From contig NZ_FOCO01000003.1 in the NCBI RefSeq assembly GCF_900110135.1, positions 1 through 64,000 of the forward strand: a stretch of DNA of 64,000 nt. The letters are read 5' to 3'. Source of the stretch: Pseudorhodobacter antarcticus. Its GTDB lineage: Bacteria; Pseudomonadota; Alphaproteobacteria; Rhodobacterales; Rhodobacteraceae. Made by a program: the position numbers and the translations under genes. The notes beneath the pieces were generated by a model. The model saw nothing but the letters and a program-made list of their open reading frames with translations, searched no databases and was not told the origin of the DNA. Shown here piece by piece: positions 37,886-48,870 of this stretch (position 1 is its first letter; every line of letters starts with the position of its first letter).

Positions 37886-38288
37886 TTCTATACCCTTTTA
37901 TTTCACAGCCGCAAGATCACGGCAATCATGTCATTTTGTTCCCCTATTGTTCCCACAAAGCGCATGGGGAAACAAGAGCATTTGCAACAAAGTTTCACTC
38001 TAACGATTGAGTAAGGCGCGACTGGACGTGATCTTACTGCTTATCGTTTGTTAACCGTAGCAATTGCTGGTTAAGAATTGGTAAATCAGGCACAGACAGT
38101 GCGCGGACATCCGTTTTTCTGTGGCAATGTTTTGCGAACATCGTAAATCTGCGCCGCAAGGTGGCAATTGCGGCAGTCATGCTACGTTTTCGAAAAAATT
38201 ATTGTTATGTTGCATTGAGTTGGGCTATGTGGCCCTTCTTTGCAGTATGCAACATTCACGAGCAAATCCAAAGTCGCAGGGAGACATA
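37886..38288. other. 403-bp intergenic region between divergent recA and sulfotransferase genes
   Basis: Contains the recA SOS box at 37938-37952. It is relatively AT-rich, with TTAA-type motifs around 38051-38085 (one near-match to the CtrA consensus, TTAA-N7-TAAA at 38071-38085). The frame into the sulfotransferase gene stays open back to about 38121, but the coding signal before 38289 is poor. No tRNA or ncRNA fold was recognised. Confidence 0.6.
37938..37952 (-). promoter_or_regulatory. LexA (SOS) box of recA
   Basis: GTTC-CCCTATT-GTTC: an exact match to the alphaproteobacterial LexA consensus GTTC-N7-GTTC, located 53 bp upstream of the recA start codon. Confidence 0.85.
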
Positions 38289-38891
38289 ATGTTAGTATTT
38301 TGGGATCAGCGTTTGGCTTTTCTTGCGACGCCGAAAACGGGTTCAACCGCAATCGAAGCTGCTTTAGAATCACTTTCGGCAGTTGTTGTTCAACGCCCAC
38401 CAATTTTGAAGCACACCAGCGTCCAGCGGTTTCACCGGTTCCTTGGCCCTTATCTTGAGGTCGCTTCTGGTCATCCCTTCACTGTCGCCGCAATGATGCG
38501 TGAACCGCGGGATTGGTTGGGCAGTTGGTTTCGCTATCGGCAGCGGGAAGATGTGACGGACGCCAAAAAAAGCACCCTTGGCAAAAGCTTTGATGAGTTT
38601 GTCACAGCATATTGTGACCAAGATCCGGCGGAATTTGCGGCCGTCGGGTCGCAATCGCGCTTTTTAAAACCTCGGAAAGATCGCGGCGTCGATCATCTGT
38701 TTCGCTACGAAGATATAGACAGCTTTGTCGCTTTTTTAGAGGAGCGCCTTGGCTGCGAAATCAATTTGCCGCGCCTGAATGTTTCGCCCCCAGGCAGTTT
38801 GGAACTTCACCACAAGACTGAGCAGATGTTGGAGAAATTCGCCGCTGAGGATTTTACGCTTTATTCTAGTATCTTAAAGACGTCGGGGTGA
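38289..38891 (+). CDS. Sulfotransferase-family protein
   Basis: A 200-residue protein whose N-terminus, VFWDQRLAFLATPKTGSTAIE (without a signal peptide), contains the 5'-phosphosulfate-binding loop of PAPS sulfotransferases (TPKTGST, 14-20). The second conserved region reads FTVAAMMREPRDWLGSWFRYRQ (PAPS 3'-phosphate site). Base composition and third positions are visibly more AT-rich than in the agl or suf genes. ATG 38289 has GGGAG 6 bp upstream. Related short sulfotransferases in roseobacters modify exopolysaccharides or are of unknown role. It is convergent with cckA, leaving 6 bp between stops. Confidence 0.82.
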   Translation: MLVFWDQRLAFLATPKTGSTAIEAALESLSAVVVQRPPILKHTSVQRFHRFLGPYLEVASGHPFTVAAMMREPRDWLGSWFRYRQREDVTDAKKSTLGKSFDEFVTAYCDQDPAEFAAVGSQSRFLKPRKDRGVDHLFRYEDIDSFVAFLEERLGCEINLPRLNVSPPGSLELHHKTEQMLEKFAAEDFTLYSSILKTSG

Positions 38892-38897
38892 GGAGGG

Positions 38898-41207
38898 CTA
38901 GTGCAAAATCTGGTCTTGCACGACTGTCGCTAACTCATTGAGTGAAAAGGGTTTTGCCAAAAATACTGAATTTGGAATTCTGGCTTGATTTTCAGAAAGG
39001 CAATCCTCGGCATAACCTGACACAAAAACAACGCGGACGTCAGGGCGCGTTTTCAGCGCTTCGCGGACCCAAGCGGGGCCATCCATGCCCGGCATGACAA
39101 CATCCGTTACAAAAACATCGACCTCCAATGTCGGGTCTTCCAATGTTTTAAGCGCCACTTCGGCATTTTCAGCCTCCAAGACTGTGTAACCCCGCAAACG
39201 CAAAGCGCGTGAGGCAAAGGCGCGAACGGGCGCTTCATCCTCGACCAGCAGGACAACCCCCTCGCCTGCTTTGGCGGATTGCACGGTCTTGGCGATCTGT
39301 GACAAAGTTGCGATCGGCAAATCTGCTTCGTTTACCGGAAAGTAGAGCGTGAAAACGGCGCCTTGCCCAACTTCGCTGTCGACGAACACAAACCCACCAG
39401 ATTGCTTGACGATCCCGTAAACGGTGGACAGGCCAAGCCCAGTCCCCTTGCCGACGCCTTTGGTTGTCACAAACGGTTCAAATATCTTTTGCAACAGGTC
39501 GGCGGGAATACCGCAGCCTTCGTCCAAAACACGTACCACGGAATAGTCACCCGCAGGAATCAAAACCCGTTCGCGCGGCATGTCGTGCGCCAAGGTGACG
39601 GCTTCTGTTTCAATGCGGATAAGACCATTGTCAGACATCGCATCACGCGCGTTGACGACCAAATTCATCAAAACCTGTTCAAGTTGGCGTTTGTCAGCGC
39701 GGATCATGCCCAAATTCGGCGCATGCGTCAGTACCAACTCTACACGTTCCCCAACCAACCTGTTCAAAAGATGCGTCAAATCTGACAGCACATCCTGCAA
39801 ATCAATGTGTTCCGGTTTCAATGTTTGCTTGCGCGAGAAGGCTAAAAGCTGCCCCACTAGGCTGGCTGCCCGGTTCACGTTCTGATGGATTTGCACAAGA
39901 TCAGCATATTCGGGATCGGTCTGCGTATGACGTAGCAAAAGCAAGTCGCAATGGCCTGAAATGGCCGTCAGGAGGTTATTGAAATCATGTGCAATGCCGC
40001 CGGCAAGTTGCCCAATTGCTTGCATTTTTTGGCTTTGGACAAATTGCGCTTCAAGCGTTTTCAGTGCAGTCGCATCTTGCAAAATCGCCAATACGCCAGG
40101 GCGGCCATTCTCGACGATGCGGCGCAGAGCCACTTGCGCGAATTGTTCAGGACCATCGCGGTGCAAGCGCATCATTTCAGACGCGCCCGGCACCCGTTCG
40201 GTCAAAACGTCATTCATCCAATCGGAAACTGATCGACCAAGCCCTTCGAAAAGGTCATGAATCGGGAGCATTTCATCATCCGACAGGCGTGTCAAATCAC
40301 GCGCATAAGCATTGGCCGACCGCATGGACCCATCAGCCCGAAACTTGATCAGCGCAATTGGCAAGTTTTCAAAATCGGCGACCATTTCTGTCCCATCGGG
40401 ACGTTCGCGGACCGGAAGCAGATAGATTTCACGCCGTTCACCTGCCCCTGTGATTTCGGCAAGAATGGCCCGCACCGGGCCTTCAACCGACGCCACCTCA
40501 ACCTCTTCGCCAGAGCGTAGCGTGGTGACAGTGAACACTCGATCGACCCGCTTTGGCCGCGCGCCGAGAAGCCGGCGCATCGCCTCATTTGTGAACAAAA
40601 CAACGCCGGATTTGTTGGCAACCATCATGGGCAAGCTCAGCATTTCGGCGCCGCGCCCGGCGTGGGACCTGTCCACAAATTCCTCAAGGCGCCACAAGAA
40701 ACGATCTGGGGCGAGGGCGTGAACGGAAAGGCGGGTGTGGCCGCGCCGTGTAACCACATCTTCACGCCCCGTGCCGGTGCTGCGCGCGCGACTTTGCAGT
40801 CGAAATAAAACCGAGGCCGGACTGGCAAAATGGTCTTTCAGCTTTGCGATCAAAGTGCTGCCTTCGATGCCTTCAAAACGCTCCTTGGCGGCGGTATTCA
40901 TGAATAATACCTGCCCGAGTTCGTCTGTCGAAAAGCAAGGTGTCGCGTCTTTTCCAACCAGTTCTTGCAAGCTGCGCGCCCGCAACCTGTCGCCGCGGTC
41001 AGCGCCGTAAACCAACGCGCGCACCAACAGAACCACTGTCACCAAAGCGATGCCCGCAGCGGCAGCCGTTTGTCGATTGCCCTGATCTGTCGCCAGAACA
41101 GCAACGGCGACGCAGCCCAAGGCCGCAGCCACAAGCAACCACAGCTTTGCGCCAATATCGCGCGCAGCCTCGACCATGCCTTGCTTTATTTCAGAGGCTT
41201 TCGCCAC
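38898..41207 (-). CDS. cckA: Hybrid sensor histidine kinase CckA
   Basis: A 769-residue kinase at the head of the CckA-ChpT-CtrA phosphorelay. Two transmembrane helices are near 22-40 and 48-66, and PAS-like regions cover 80-385. The HisKA box is [23 protein letters not shown] with H407, and the HATPase has N, G1 (DEGCGIP) and G2 ([13 protein letters not shown]) boxes. The C-terminal receiver carries D702 in [11 protein letters not shown]. The order TM-PAS-kinase-receiver and the H-box are diagnostic for CckA. GTG 41207 is preferred because GGGGAG lies 8 bp upstream. A TTAA-N7-TTAA site is just upstream. Confidence 0.95.
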   Translation of the reverse strand: MAKASEIKQGMVEAARDIGAKLWLLVAAALGCVAVAVLATDQGNRQTAAAAGIALVTVVLLVRALVYGADRGDRLRARSLQELVGKDATPCFSTDELGQVLFMNTAAKERFEGIEGSTLIAKLKDHFASPASVLFRLQSRARSTGTGREDVVTRRGHTRLSVHALAPDRFLWRLEEFVDRSHAGRGAEMLSLPMMVANKSGVVLFTNEAMRRLLGARPKRVDRVFTVTTLRSGEEVEVASVEGPVRAILAEITGAGERREIYLLPVRERPDGTEMVADFENLPIALIKFRADGSMRSANAYARDLTRLSDDEMLPIHDLFEGLGRSVSDWMNDVLTERVPGASEMMRLHRDGPEQFAQVALRRIVENGRPGVLAILQDATALKTLEAQFVQSQKMQAIGQLAGGIAHDFNNLLTAISGHCDLLLLRHTQTDPEYADLVQIHQNVNRAASLVGQLLAFSRKQTLKPEHIDLQDVLSDLTHLLNRLVGERVELVLTHAPNLGMIRADKRQLEQVLMNLVVNARDAMSDNGLIRIETEAVTLAHDMPRERVLIPAGDYSVVRVLDEGCGIPADLLQKIFEPFVTTKGVGKGTGLGLSTVYGIVKQSGGFVFVDSEVGQGAVFTLYFPVNEADLPIATLSQIAKTVQSAKAGEGVVLLVEDEAPVRAFASRALRLRGYTVLEAENAEVALKTLEDPTLEVDVFVTDVVMPGMDGPAWVREALKTRPDVRVVFVSGYAEDCLSENQARIPNSVFLAKPFSLNELATVVQDQILH

Positions 41208-41254
41208 AAACGCCGCTCCCCTACATCTTATGCCTGACAATAGCGGGCCATACG

Positions 41255-41269
41255 TTAACCAGCCCTTAA
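41255..41269 (-). promoter_or_regulatory. Putative CtrA-binding site upstream of cckA
   Basis: TTAA-CCAGCCC-TTAA is an exact match to the CtrA consensus TTAA-N7-TTAA. It lies 48-62 bp before the cckA start, in the 97-bp gap after the rsmB-like gene. Control of cckA by CtrA is inferred, not shown. Confidence 0.6.
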
Positions 41270-41304
41270 TTCAGACAAAAAACAAGCTTGGGTTGCAGCC
41301 AGCT

Positions 41305-42468
41305 TTAAATTTTCCGCTTCAGACAGGCAATAAAGAACCCATCGCCCCCTTCCAAAGGGGTTAAGACACGCGCTTTTTTCAGGGTCCAGCCGGAATGACG
41401 GCCCAAAAACGCTGTGATCTGATCTTGATTCTCCATTTTAAGGAGCGCGCAGGTCGCATAAGCCAAGGTGCCACCTTTCGCCACCAGCGCGGCGGCATTA
41501 TCCATAATCTGGGCTTGCAAGGCGCAAAGTTCGGTCAAACGGGCCTGCGACAGCGCCCATTTCGCCTCGGGCGCGCGCCGCCAACTGCCCGAGCCAGAGC
41601 AAGGAGCATCGGCCAAAACCAAATCAAAAGGCTCAGCCTTGGCCAAGGCGGCACTGGCCAACACCGTAACCTGCACGCCAGCCCGTTTTGCCCGCGCGGG
41701 CAGATCTTTCATCCGGGCGGGGGCGATGTCATGGGCGAAAAACTGCGCCGATGTTTGCGCCGCCATAGCCAGCGATTTGCCACCGCCACCCGCACAAAAA
41801 TCAAGGACACGTTGCCCCGATCTGAGGGAGAGTTCATCAACAATGGCTTGCGATGCCGCGTCTTGCAGTTCCACCAAACCATCCAGATATGCGTTTGATG
41901 TCTGTACCTTGCGCGGGTTATTTAACACCTCTAGGGCGGTTGGTGACAAGGGGTTGGGCTGGGTTTCGATACCGTCAAGGGCAAGGGCCGCGACCGCACG
42001 CGCCATATCGCCTTTGCGCAGATTGACGCGCAAAAACACCGGGGCGCGCGATTGTAGCGTTTGCATCACGGCGGGGAAATTATCCCCCAATGATGCGAGC
42101 AGCGCCGGGGCCAACCAGTCGGGGCAATCCAGCGCATCCAGCCCTTCAGGCTGTGCGCCCGGCCCGTCTGCATCTGTCAAAGCGGCGGGGCCATAGCCTT
42201 GGCCCGTGAACACGTCGTCGGGCGCAATCCCTGCGGCACGCAAAGCGCCCAAGACCAACCCGCGCCCGGTTTTCGCCCCACCGCGCACGCCGTAAGACCG
42301 TTTGCAGCGCAGCACATCAAACACAATATCGCGCAGCGCGTGGCGATCGCCGGACCCGGCAAATCGGTTCGCGCGGGCCCAGTGGGTCAACGCTTTCTCC
42401 GCCGCCTCGCCCCGCAAAACCTTGTCCAGAATATCAATCGCGGCGGCATAGCGGGCGGCGGGGGTCAT
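41305..42468 (-). CDS. RsmB/NOP-family rRNA (cytosine-5) methyltransferase
   Basis: A 387-residue SAM-dependent m5C methyltransferase. The SAM loop is LDFCAGGGGKSLAMAA (222-237), and the two cysteines of the NOL1/NOP2/Sun mechanism are C290 in DAPCSGSGSWRR and C340 in YATCALLKMEN. The N-terminal 80 residues are helical, and the usual long NusB-like domain of RsmB is only partly represented. The target is therefore an RNA cytosine, most likely in 16S rRNA, but not proven. The gene starts 3 bp after guaB, so the two are co-transcribed. Confidence 0.92.
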   Translation of the reverse strand: MTPAARYAAAIDILDKVLRGEAAEKALTHWARANRFAGSGDRHALRDIVFDVLRCKRSYGVRGGAKTGRGLVLGALRAAGIAPDDVFTGQGYGPAALTDADGPGAQPEGLDALDCPDWLAPALLASLGDNFPAVMQTLQSRAPVFLRVNLRKGDMARAVAALALDGIETQPNPLSPTALEVLNNPRKVQTSNAYLDGLVELQDAASQAIVDELSLRSGQRVLDFCAGGGGKSLAMAAQTSAQFFAHDIAPARMKDLPARAKRAGVQVTVLASAALAKAEPFDLVLADAPCSGSGSWRRAPEAKWALSQARLTELCALQAQIMDNAAALVAKGGTLAYATCALLKMENQDQITAFLGRHSGWTLKKARVLTPLEGGDGFFIACLKRKI

Positions 42469-42471
42469 TGC

Positions 42472-44022
<1,551 letters not shown>

Positions 44023-45015
44023 TCAGGCCGTTGCCGCGTTGGTTTTGGCGGCCAGCGTGCCCTTGGTCCACATCTGCAAAATGCGGATGGCAATGGCGGG
44101 CACGATGCCCAGACAGGCGATCAAGCAACCAAGCGCGGGCCATTCCAGCACCGGGTACGGACCCGCAAGCGCAAACAAAAGGCTGGTATAGGCCGCGAGT
44201 GGAAAGGTAAATGCGCCCCAAAGTGCCGAAAACCCCGAAACGGTAACCCAGCGGATGGTCACAACCAGCCCTGCCAAAATCACCGCGCCCAATACCGCAA
44301 ACCCAACCGCCACGCCTTGCATCCCCAGCAGCCATGCCACCGTGCCCAACAGGCTGGCCGGGGCCAAGTGGATTGCCAATAACGGGCGCAGCGGCGCGGG
44401 CGGAATACGGCGGGCAAGCTGCACCAGACTGACGGCCCAAATGAGGGCGGCAACAATGGCACTGCCCACCAGCAGGGTCATGCCCAGCAGCCCGTACCCC
44501 AGCGGCCCCGCAACCAGCCCCGCGATGATAAAACCGACGAAATGCAAATGCCACGCGGGGGTGACATGGCGCCCTTCCTCGGGGCCTTTGGTAAGGACAT
44601 ACAGGATCAGCGCTGCGATCACGCCATGCAGCGCCAACCCGGCAAACATCAATGCAGCGGCCCCTTGGGGCATATAAGGCAGCAGAGTCGCGGCCAGCAG
44701 CAACAGCCCCAGCGACATCGCGGACAGGCCCGTGCGGCCTGGCAAAATCGCCAAATCGTCCAATATAACACCCGTGCGTTGGCGCAGTTTTACGCCATAA
44801 GCCAAAGTCGCTAGCACCCAAAGCAGGCTGACCCCGCCCAAGATCATTTCCGGCAACGCGGGCGGATAGCCGATCACATCAACCCCGCGCCGCAGCGCAA
44901 GCCCAAGGCCAAACAGACCCATGATGCCCGGAAAAACCGCAGGCGGCATCCGCGCAAAGGCGCGCGTTGGGGCGGGGGCAACAGGGGGCGGAGGGAAAAA
45001 CGGCGCGCGTGCCAT
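44023..45015 (-). CDS. TDT/SLAC1-family transporter (TehA-like)
   Basis: A 330-residue polytopic membrane protein with about ten hydrophobic segments. The pattern FPGIMGLFGLGLALRRG at the first helix and WHLHFVGFIIAGLVAG in the middle fit the tellurite-resistance/dicarboxylate transporter (TDT) family, to which TehA and plant SLAC1 anion channels belong. The N-terminal 25 residues are cytoplasmic and Pro-rich. ATG 45015 was chosen; the longer upstream frame is antisense and low quality. Substrate (C4-dicarboxylate, sulfite, anion or tellurite) unknown. Confidence 0.85.
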   Translation of the reverse strand: MARAPFFPPPPVAPAPTRAFARMPPAVFPGIMGLFGLGLALRRGVDVIGYPPALPEMILGGVSLLWVLATLAYGVKLRQRTGVILDDLAILPGRTGLSAMSLGLLLLAATLLPYMPQGAAALMFAGLALHGVIAALILYVLTKGPEEGRHVTPAWHLHFVGFIIAGLVAGPLGYGLLGMTLLVGSAIVAALIWAVSLVQLARRIPPAPLRPLLAIHLAPASLLGTVAWLLGMQGVAVGFAVLGAVILAGLVVTIRWVTVSGFSALWGAFTFPLAAYTSLLFALAGPYPVLEWPALGCLIACLGIVPAIAIRILQMWTKGTLAAKTNAATA

Positions 45016-45106
45016 GTGGTGTCCTTTGATCAATATGCCGCATCCATATCCTATGGTGCGCAAAATGCCATCGTGGCGCGATGTCACCCCGCGTTGTCGC
45101 GGCAGA

Positions 45107-45967
45107 TTACGGCAGCACCAAGCAAGTTGGCCCCGCCCATTGCACGCCTGCCCCTGTGCCCAGTTTGAACCGCGCAAGGCCTGCCCCCGCCTGCGTGTCA
45201 ATTGCGCCCAAATTCAGGTCCATCACACCCCTGCCCCGCAAGGTTTGCGCCGCGTGCCACAGCATTGGCCCGTGGACAAAGGCCGCACGCGCTTGCGCAG
45301 ACGCCCAAGCCAGAAAATAGCTGGCACTTTGCCCGTGGATCAAAAACACCATGCCCGCTTGCACAGCCCCTTTCCCCATCCATCCCAAAACCAGCTTTTC
45401 ACCCGCCCAATGCTGCGCCAACGCACCCGGCAGATTTGCGTAACCGCGGGCCTGCCGCTGCGCGCCTTCCGCCGCGATAAGCTGTGCCAACTGGGTGGGT
45501 TTGCGCAGGTCGGTGATGCGGATATGGCGTTCCGCCACGGTCAGGCGATTGCGCCATTTGCCCCACATATTCTCGCGCAATTGCACAGGGTCGGGGCCAA
45601 GGTGCCAAACGGCATAGGCTTGTGGGGTGACGAATGGCACCATGCCAAAGCCGCCCAAGCCCGCGTCCGGCGTGGCAATCGTGGCCCCAAAATGGCAGGC
45701 AAGCCGTTGTAAAATTTGACGCTTTTGTGTTGTCGTCAAATCCGTCAGCCAAACCGGGCCTTGCGCCAACACCCGCAGCCCGCGCCGTTGCAACACCTGC
45801 ACCAAGGCCAGTTCCACCCCGTTTTGCACCACCACCGCCCGGCCTACCGTGGCACCAAGCGCTGTCATTGCCTGCCCGTAAGCCCAATCTTGGCGCAGGC
45901 CAATCGCGCGGCCAGCAAGGCGCGCGTGCCAATCGGTGTGATCAAGATGGTTCCACAAAATCTGCAT
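45107..45967 (-). CDS. FemAB/GNAT-like acyltransferase-fold protein
   Basis: A 286-residue protein with the double GNAT-type fold of FemAB-like enzymes. It has ENMWGKWRNRLTVAERH (about 132-148), typical of the tRNA-dependent or FemX-like branch, and a final segment ALIHGQSASYFLAWAS-like FLIHGQSASYFLAWASAQARAAFVHGPMLW. The C-terminal DLNLGAIDTQAGAGLARFKLGTGA resembles the FemAB closing motif. The role (peptidoglycan or exopolysaccharide modification) is not determined. It is divergent from the small membrane protein at 46039. Confidence 0.75.
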   Translation of the reverse strand: MQILWNHLDHTDWHARLAGRAIGLRQDWAYGQAMTALGATVGRAVVVQNGVELALVQVLQRRGLRVLAQGPVWLTDLTTTQKRQILQRLACHFGATIATPDAGLGGFGMVPFVTPQAYAVWHLGPDPVQLRENMWGKWRNRLTVAERHIRITDLRKPTQLAQLIAAEGAQRQARGYANLPGALAQHWAGEKLVLGWMGKGAVQAGMVFLIHGQSASYFLAWASAQARAAFVHGPMLWHAAQTLRGRGVMDLNLGAIDTQAGAGLARFKLGTGAGVQWAGPTCLVLP

Positions 45968-46038
45968 CTGTCGTTAAGACAGCATAAACCTTGATGCCCT
46001 ATTAAGATTGCAGACCGCGCACAACAAAAAGGTGAACC

Positions 46039-46137
46039 ATGCCCCCCATCCCTGCCCCGCGCTACACGCTGTGGCTGCCCGGATTGATCGCAACCGCGCT
46101 CAGCTTGCTGTTTCTTACGGCGCTGTGGCTGTTTTAG
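46039..46137 (+). CDS. Small single-pass membrane protein (32 aa)
   Basis: A short frame with ATG 46039 and ribosome binding site GGTGA 3-4 bp upstream. It encodes [15 protein letters not shown] followed by a hydrophobic helix ([17 protein letters not shown]). It overlaps the aglK stop by 4 bp on the opposite strand. There are no known motifs. It is too short for usual gene finding, and existence is inferred from the ribosome binding site and the clean membrane-helix composition. Confidence 0.45.
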   Translation: MPPIPAPRYTLWLPGLIATALSLLFLTALWLF

Positions 46138-47219
46138 CGGTACAGCAGCGACAGCCCACCGTGAAACAGATGCACCTTTTTGGGGTCCGCGGTCATGTTC
46201 ACCGTGGTCCGGCGCAGATTGGTATGGATGCCCGGCAGCTTGCCCACCACCTGCGCACCATCCCCCAGCCGCTTGAAATACAGCAGCGTCAATTCGCCCA
46301 AGGCCTCTGTGATCTCCACCTCGCCTGTGTAAATCGGGGCGGTGTTGGTGGCGACCCAATCTTCGGGGCGCACACCGATGTTGACCCGCATCCCCAAATC
46401 CGCCGCAAGCGTGGGCACCGCAGACAGGGCCACGCCGCCGCCGTCCAGTTTAATAGCCGTTTGCACCCCCGTCTGCGTCACCGCGCCGCCCAACAGGTTC
46501 ATCGCGGGCGAGCCGATGAACTGTGCGACAAATTCGTTTTGCGGGCGTTCATACAGGTCAAGCGGCGTGCCAACCTGGCTGATGCCGCCGCCCGCCAGCA
46601 CCACAATGCGGGTGGCCAGCGTCATCGCCTCCACCTGATCATGGGTGACGTAAATCATGGTGCTGTCAGGCATTTGTTCTTTTAACTGCGCAATTTCCAA
46701 CCGGGTGGCCACGCGCAAGGCGGCATCCAAATTCGACAGCGGTTCATCAAACAAATACACTTTCGGGTCGCGCACAATCGACCGCCCGATCGCCACGCGC
46801 TGGCGCTGCCCACCCGACAGCGCCTTTGGCAAACGGTCCAAATAGGGGGTCAGTTGCAAGATCCCCGCCGCCTTATCCACCGCCGCCGCAATTTCCGCTT
46901 TGGTTTTCTTGGCAATTTTCAGCGCGAATTCCATGTTTTCGCGCACGGTCATATGGGGGTAAAGCGCGTAGGATTGGAACACCATCGCAATGCCACGTTG
47001 CGCGGGCGGCACATCATTGACCACCTGCCCGTCGATTTCCAGAACGCCGCCGGTAATCCGCTCCAATCCCGCAATCATCCGCAGCAACGTGGATTTGCCG
47101 CAACCCGACGGGCCGACAAACACAATCAACTCCCCCCGCTTGATATCAAGGTTGATGTTGGCAAGGACCTTCACCTCACCATATGATTTTTCGACATCGC
47201 GCAGTTGAAGATCGGCCAT
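46134..47219 (-). CDS. aglK: Alpha-glucoside ABC transporter ATP-binding protein AglK
   Basis: A 361-residue MalK/UgpC-type ATPase energising the AglEFG importer. Walker A is GPSGCGKST (36-44), the signature LSGGQRQR and Walker [12 protein letters not shown], followed by the TOBE/MalK regulatory domain (about 236-361). [19 protein letters not shown] is the usual start, with a G-rich ribosome binding site. It is last in the agl operon, 18 bp after aglA. Assignment to agl rests on the operon, since the ATPase alone would be any sugar importer. Confidence 0.92.
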   Translation of the reverse strand: MADLQLRDVEKSYGEVKVLANINLDIKRGELIVFVGPSGCGKSTLLRMIAGLERITGGVLEIDGQVVNDVPPAQRGIAMVFQSYALYPHMTVRENMEFALKIAKKTKAEIAAAVDKAAGILQLTPYLDRLPKALSGGQRQRVAIGRSIVRDPKVYLFDEPLSNLDAALRVATRLEIAQLKEQMPDSTMIYVTHDQVEAMTLATRIVVLAGGGISQVGTPLDLYERPQNEFVAQFIGSPAMNLLGGAVTQTGVQTAIKLDGGGVALSAVPTLAADLGMRVNIGVRPEDWVATNTAPIYTGEVEITEALGELTLLYFKRLGDGAQVVGKLPGIHTNLRRTTVNMTADPKKVHLFHGGLSLLYR

Positions 47220-47237
47220 AGTTCCCCCCGCCTTCGT

Positions 47238-48860
47238 TTATTGCTTGACCGCAAGGCAGATTTGCCACGGACCCAAAGTGATCGCAGATGCCAACGTGTC
47301 GCCATTTTGCCCCTGCCACGCACCTTGCGGCAAGGCCACCTGCACTTGATCATCGCCAAGATTGAAGGCGCAAAACACAGCCCCTTCACTGTCGTGGCGG
47401 ATGAACTGCAACAGATCACCCAGGGCCTGCATCGCTGATTGCGCGCCGTGGCGCAGCACCGGATACCGATTGCGCAGGGCCAGCGCCGATTGGTAATGCG
47501 CAAACAAACTGTCCGCGCCCTTTTGCCCCGCTTGGTTCAAATGCGCGGCGGGCACGGGCAGCCACGGCTTGCCCGACGTGAACCCGCCGGTTTGATTGTC
47601 CGATTGCCACACCATTGGCGTGCGGCAGCCATCGCGGCCTTTGAATTCTGGCCAAAACTCGATGCCGTATGGGTCTTGCAGGTCCTCAAAGGCGATTTCG
47701 GCCTCAGTCAACCCCAATTCCTCCCCCTGATACAGACAAGCTGATCCGCGAAGGCACATTAACAGTGTCGCATAAGCCTTTGCTGCATCAAGCGAAAGCG
47801 ACCAGCGCGTGATATGGCGCTGCACGTCATGGTTGGAAAACGCCCAGCAGGCCCAACCATCAGGGGCTGCCGCGTCAAGGGCTGCAAACGTATCCACCAC
47901 ACGGGTGGGCGTTAACCGATCAGGGGCCAGGAATTCAAACGCATAGCACATTTGCATCCGGTCATCGCCGCGGGTGTATTCGCCCAAAATCTCCAATCCG
48001 CGCTGCGCATCGCCCACCTCGCCCACCGCCGCAGCGTTATAGGGTTTCATCACGGCGCGCAGTTTCTTCAAAAACTCGACATTCTCGGGCTGGCTTTTGT
48101 CAAACAGGTGCATTTGGTGGTTATAGGGGTTCACGGCGGGGGCGGTGTCGGCGTTGCGCAGTTCCGGCGGCAGGCCGGGATTGTCACGCAGGTATTTGTC
48201 ATGGGTGTAAAAGTTAATGGTGTCCAACCGGAACCCGTCCACGCCCCGGTCCAACCAAAACCGCGCCACATCCAACAGCGCGTCCTGCACTTGCGGTTCG
48301 TGAAAATTCAGGTCTGGCTGCGAGGTTAGGAAGTTGTGCAAATAATACTGTTGCCTGCGCCCCTCCCATTGCCAAGCGGACCCGCCAAAGATTGACAGCC
48401 AGTTGTTCGGCGGCGTCCCGTCAAGTTTCGGGTCCGCCCACACATACCAATTGGCGCGGGGGTTGGTGTGGTCCACGCGGCTTTCCTTGAACCACGGATG
48501 TTGGTTTGAGGTGTGCGACAACACCAAATCAATCATCACCCGCAGGCCCAATTCATGCGCCGCCGTCACCACCGCGTCAAAATGGGCAATCGTGCCAAAC
48601 ATCGGGTCCACATCGCAATAATCCGACACGTCATAGCCGAAATCCTTCATCGGCGAGGTGAAAAACGGGCTGATCCAAATCGCATCGGCTCCCAGTTCGG
48701 CGATATGTGGCAAGCGCTGCACGATGCCCGCCAAATCGCCAATTCCGTCGCCATTGCTGTCTTGAAAACTGCGTGGATAGATTTGATAAATCACCGCGCC
48801 GCGCCACCAATCAACGTCCATTGCCCGCGTTGTGGCGTCCAATTTACTGTGCTGTCCCAT
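47238..48860 (-). CDS. aglA: Alpha-glucosidase AglA (GH13)
   Basis: A 540-residue cytoplasmic glycoside hydrolase family 13 enzyme cleaving imported alpha-glucosides (maltose, trehalose, sucrose-type). The catalytic residues are readable: nucleophile D213 in GVDGFRLDTINF, acid/base E281 in AAVGEVGD and D345 in AFSNHDVQRH. The front end is WWRGAVIYQIYPRSFQDSNGDG, as in oligo-1,6-glucosidase-like members. No signal peptide is present. The ribosome binding site GGATAAG precedes ATG 48860. Gene order E-F-G-A-K equals that described for the agl operon of Sinorhizobium meliloti. Confidence 0.93.
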   Translation of the reverse strand: MGQHSKLDATTRAMDVDWWRGAVIYQIYPRSFQDSNGDGIGDLAGIVQRLPHIAELGADAIWISPFFTSPMKDFGYDVSDYCDVDPMFGTIAHFDAVVTAAHELGLRVMIDLVLSHTSNQHPWFKESRVDHTNPRANWYVWADPKLDGTPPNNWLSIFGGSAWQWEGRRQQYYLHNFLTSQPDLNFHEPQVQDALLDVARFWLDRGVDGFRLDTINFYTHDKYLRDNPGLPPELRNADTAPAVNPYNHQMHLFDKSQPENVEFLKKLRAVMKPYNAAAVGEVGDAQRGLEILGEYTRGDDRMQMCYAFEFLAPDRLTPTRVVDTFAALDAAAPDGWACWAFSNHDVQRHITRWSLSLDAAKAYATLLMCLRGSACLYQGEELGLTEAEIAFEDLQDPYGIEFWPEFKGRDGCRTPMVWQSDNQTGGFTSGKPWLPVPAAHLNQAGQKGADSLFAHYQSALALRNRYPVLRHGAQSAMQALGDLLQFIRHDSEGAVFCAFNLGDDQVQVALPQGAWQGQNGDTLASAITLGPWQICLAVKQ

Positions 48861-48870
48861 CGTCTTATCC

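Noticed and set aside
38071-38085. Near CtrA box TTAA-N7-TAAA before the sulfotransferase gene
   Set aside because: One mismatch in the half-site and an AT-rich surrounding make chance matches likely.
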